A DNA stretch of 64,000 nucleotides, from assembly GCA_013178275.1 (NCBI GenBank), contig JABLWZ010000008.1:62001-126000 (forward strand), given 5' to 3'. The stretch's first letter is position 1, and each line of letters starts with the position of its first letter. This DNA is from Bacillota bacterium. GTDB taxonomy: Bacteria; Bacillota; Ch66; Ch109. Position numbers and translations under genes: made by a program. The notes beneath the pieces were generated by a model. It ran no database searches and was not told the DNA's origin. It worked only from the letters and a program-made list of their open reading frames with translations. Of this stretch, positions 61,730 through 64,000 are shown piece after piece.

Positions 61730-62617
61730 ATGAAACAGGCGATCCTGGTTTTAAACCCCCGCTCCGGGAAGAGCAGCCGGCCGTCCTCCTCGCTGGACTG
61801 GCTGGTGCGGTCTTTCTTCGACCGGGGCATCGACGTCTGGCCGGTCCTCATCGAGGAGGGCGTGGAGAGCAACCTGGAACAGACGCTGAGGCAGGAGGAC
61901 TTCGACCTGGTGGTGGCCTCGGGCGGGGACGGCACCCTGAACCTGGTGGCCAACGTGCTTTTAAGAAACGGTTCCGACCTGCCGATGGGGATCATCCCCT
62001 CGGGCACCAGCAACGACCTGGCGGCCTGCCTGAACCTCCCGGCGGACCTGGGCGAGTGCCTGGACGTGATCGCCGCGGGCCGCACCACCCCGCTGGACGC
62101 GGGCCTGATCAACGGGCAGGACTACTTCCTAACCACCTGCGCGGGTGGTCTTTTCGTGAACGCCTCGTTTACCGCATCCCCCAAGTTCAAGCAGTACGTG
62201 GGGCCCCTGGCCTACTACCTGAAGGCGGCCAGCGAGGCGGTCTCCATCAATACCTTCGACCTGAGGCTGACCACCGAGGACGGGGGGTTCGAGGACGAGG
62301 CGGTACTGTTCCTGGTCTCCAACGGGAGAACCGCGGCCGGGTTCCGCAACCTGATAAGCGGCGCGGATTTTTCCGACGGGGTGATGGACATCCTGATAGT
62401 GAAAAAGTGCGGCTACCCCGAGCTGGGCAGCCTGCTGTACCAGGCGTTCCGGGGCCAGGGCATAGGCGGTCCCCGGGTGGTGACGATGAAGGCCAGCTTC
62501 TGCATGGCGGAGTGCTCCCCGGAAGTGCTCATCAGCGTGGACGGGGAAAAGGGCGGCGGGATGCCGCTGGGGATAGAGATGGTCCCCTCGGCGCTCCGAG
62601 TGCTGGTCGGGGAATAG
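61730..62617 (+). CDS. Diacylglycerol kinase-like lipid kinase (YegS/BmrU type)
   Basis: A 295-residue DAGK-catalytic-domain protein. VLNPRSGKSS and VVASGGDGTLNLV are the ATP-site motifs; IPSGTSNDLAACLNLP and the C-terminal GGRAAGFRNL-like segment follow. It would phosphorylate diacylglycerol or another lipid. ATG at 61730 has GGGGTG upstream. The exonuclease gene follows 22 bases later. Confidence 0.9.
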   Translation: MKQAILVLNPRSGKSSRPSSSLDWLVRSFFDRGIDVWPVLIEEGVESNLEQTLRQEDFDLVVASGGDGTLNLVANVLLRNGSDLPMGIIPSGTSNDLAACLNLPADLGECLDVIAAGRTTPLDAGLINGQDYFLTTCAGGLFVNASFTASPKFKQYVGPLAYYLKAASEAVSINTFDLRLTTEDGGFEDEAVLFLVSNGRTAAGFRNLISGADFSDGVMDILIVKKCGYPELGSLLYQAFRGQGIGGPRVVTMKASFCMAECSPEVLISVDGEKGGGMPLGIEMVPSALRVLVGE

Positions 62618-62639
62618 CGGTGAGAAGGGCGGGTCGGGT

Positions 62640-63437
62640 TTGGCGCTCAGGATTGCTACCTTCAATGTCAATTCCATCAAGAGCCGGCTCGACGTGGTGC
62701 TGGACTGGCTCCAGCGTGCGGATATCGACATCCTGGGGATGCAGGAGCTGAAGCTGGAGGAGGGACGGTTTCCCTTCGCCGCCTTCGCCGAGTTGGGTTA
62801 TGAGTGCGCGGTGTTCGGCCAGAAGGCCTACAACGGGGTGGCGATTTGCTCCCGGCTGCCGCTCGAGGATGTCCGGCCGGGGTTCGGCGACCCGGAGCTG
62901 GATCAGCAGCGGAGGATCATCACCGCCCGGGTGGGCGACCTGTGGCTGGTCGATGTTTACGCCCCGCACGGCGACGCGCGCGGCGGGGAAAAGTACTTTT
63001 ACAAGCTGGAGTTTTACCGGCGGCTGGAGGACTACCTGCGGCGGTCCTTCTCCCCCAAGGACCGGGTCTGCCTGATGGGGGACCTGAACGTCGCTCACCG
63101 GGACGAGGACGTCTGGGACCCGGAGCTGCTGCGGGACTCGATCGGGACGATGCGGGAGGAGCGGGAGGCCTTCGGCCGGCTGCTGGACTTCGGGCTTTAC
63201 GACGTTTTCCGCCACCTGTACCCGGGGACCCATAAATATACCTGGTGGGACTACGTGGGCGGCGCGATCTGGAAGGACCAGGGGATGCGGATCGACTACC
63301 TGCTGGTGACCCGGCCGCTGCTGCCCCGGTCGCGGGAGGTCGCCATCGACCTGGGGCCGCGGCGCCGGCGCAAACCCACCCCTTCCGACCACGCACCGGT
63401 GGTGCTGACCCTTGATGTCGAGCCGTCTCCCGGGTGA
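62640..63437 (+). CDS. xth: Exodeoxyribonuclease III
   Basis: A 265-residue AP-endonuclease/exonuclease III. TFNVNSIKSRLDVVLDWL, QELKLEEGRFP, DVYAPHGD, MGDLNVAHRDEDVWDP and RIDYLLVT..SDHAPVVL give the full set of metal and catalytic residues of the family. The start is TTG at 62640 after a G-rich stretch. It cuts DNA at abasic sites. It follows the lipid-kinase gene and is followed by a 87-base gap. Confidence 0.95.
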   Translation: MALRIATFNVNSIKSRLDVVLDWLQRADIDILGMQELKLEEGRFPFAAFAELGYECAVFGQKAYNGVAICSRLPLEDVRPGFGDPELDQQRRIITARVGDLWLVDVYAPHGDARGGEKYFYKLEFYRRLEDYLRRSFSPKDRVCLMGDLNVAHRDEDVWDPELLRDSIGTMREEREAFGRLLDFGLYDVFRHLYPGTHKYTWWDYVGGAIWKDQGMRIDYLLVTRPLLPRSREVAIDLGPRRRRKPTPSDHAPVVLTLDVEPSPG

Positions 63438-63524
63438 AACATTTTTTGTGAAATAGGTTCCTCAAGACCGGTTTTATGGTTATAATTATAATGTTAAGCC
63501 GGACATGAAAGGAGGTTTTTTGGG

Positions 63525-63731
63525 GTGTCCTCTCACGAACACAACGAGCACGATGAAGAAGTAAAAGGCTCGCCAACTTATGATCCCAAGTTCGGACGCA
63601 GTACCATTATCGGTGTCGGCATCTTTGTAATTTTATTCGCTTTTGGCCTATACTACGTTGACACGAATTATATTCATTCAACCGCTCCAAAAGCAGAGAC
63701 CCACAAGTCAGAACCAGCCCCCAAGCACTAG
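63525..63731 (+). CDS. Small single-TM protein with His-rich N-terminus
   Basis: A 68-residue protein: MSSHEHNEHDEE at the N-terminus, one hydrophobic helix (IIGVGIFVILFAFGLYYV), then a short His/Lys tail. It starts with GTG at 63525 after AAAGGAGG. It may be a small subunit of a respiratory or cytochrome complex, but I cannot assign it. Confidence 0.65.
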   Translation: MSSHEHNEHDEEVKGSPTYDPKFGRSTIIGVGIFVILFAFGLYYVDTNYIHSTAPKAETHKSEPAPKH

Positions 63732-63809
63732 AGATTAATCGGTTCCGCGGATGCGTATATGGCAGTGCAGTACGGTTTTAGAATTTTTTAATTTATCCGG
63801 GTCACAAAA

Positions 63810-63835
63810 ACGGTGTGTCCATGCTGACACACCGT
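63810..63835. terminator. Hairpin between the TM protein and the ferritin-like gene
   Basis: ACGGTGTGTC and GACACACCGT form a 10-base stem with a six-base loop. It has T residues only on the minus-strand side, so it may work in that direction or be bidirectional. Confidence 0.6.
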
Positions 63836-63864
63836 TAGCTATAGCATAAGCGAGGTGTAGGTCG

Positions 63865-64000
63865 ATGCCCAGTCAAAAGATGCTGGAGGCGCTCAAAACC
63901 GCCCTGGAGCATGAGAAGCACGCCATGGAGATGTACCGCCGGATGGCGCAGCAGGCCGAGGACGCGGAGACCCGGCTCCTGATGGAACAGATCGCCCGCG
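63865..64000 (+). CDS. Ferritin-like / rubrerythrin-type protein (5' part)
   Basis: The first 45 codons of a helical ferritin-like protein. ALEHEKHAMEMYRRMAQQAED has the E-x-x-H-type iron-binding helix of rubrerythrin-related proteins. ATG at 63865 is six bases after GAGGTG. The rest lies beyond base 64000. Confidence 0.8.
   Translation, partial: MPSQKMLEALKTALEHEKHAMEMYRRMAQQAEDAETRLLMEQIAR

Overview
The window looks like a chromosomal segment of an anaerobic, Gram-positive, metabolically syntrophic or sulfate-reducer-like Firmicute (Peptococcaceae / Desulfotomaculia type). This is inferred from strong AGGAGG-type ribosome sites, many acyl-CoA dehydrogenase and crotonase paralogues, an iron-sulfur flavoprotein, a 2-hydroxyacyl-CoA dehydratase (double-cubane type) system with its ATP-dependent activator, HD-GYP/EAL signalling and sigma-54 control. 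The species cannot be named from the sequence. No CRISPR array, insertion sequence or rRNA was seen; there is one tRNA gene (Pro, CGG).

Region 1 (1-28.1 kb) is a CoA-ester oxidation island, nearly all on the minus strand. It holds five acyl-CoA dehydrogenases, four enoyl-CoA hydratases on the minus strand and one on the plus strand, a 3-hydroxyacyl-CoA dehydrogenase, a true thiolase, a beta-keto acid cleavage enzyme, a CoA-transferase, two MaoC-like hydratases, a phytoene-desaturase-like flavoprotein, and two thiolase-like/DUF35 pairs whose thiolase subunits lack the usual nucleophilic cysteine. Interleaved are a GAF-PAS histidine kinase, its sigma-54 response regulator, and a fused GAF-PAS-DHp-AAA+-Fis activator. 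I found six -24/-12 (sigma-54) promoters (consensus here TGGCATG-N4-TTGCT). Three of them have clustered GTAC-N7-GTAC dyads at enhancer-like distances. Together these read as one regulon in which the two near-identical activators switch on several degradation operons.

Region 2 (28.1-30.2 kb) is an AT-richer patch with a sensor-like orphan protein behind its own sigma-54 promoter and a RelE-like toxin-antitoxin pair. Region 3 (30.3-41.1 kb) holds an MgtC-like protein, a giant tandem P-type ATPase whose HMA-like N-terminus is in another frame across a G6 run, a second P-type ATPase without a CPC motif, and several membrane-anchored helical proteins of unknown function. This may be an undescribed metal-handling membrane system.

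Region 4 (41.1-45.9 kb) is pstSCAB behind a PhoP-box-like repeat, followed by an orphan PhnD-like lipoprotein. Region 5 (45.9-55.2 kb) is a cyclic-di-GMP and chemosensory cluster with no flagellar genes: EAL-CBS-GGDEF, HD-GYP, a CheA-like kinase, CheY, a CheX-like protein, PilZ, a soluble chemoreceptor and a FliA-type sigma factor. Region 6 (55.5-59.4 kb) encodes a double-cubane dehydratase-like protein, DUF3343, a cysteine-desulfurase-like enzyme, the ATPase activator and a biotin carrier. Region 7 (59.8-64 kb) has two AT-rich immunity-like genes beside tRNA-Pro, small hypotheticals, a diacylglycerol-kinase-like protein, exonuclease III, a one-TM protein and the start of a ferritin-like gene.
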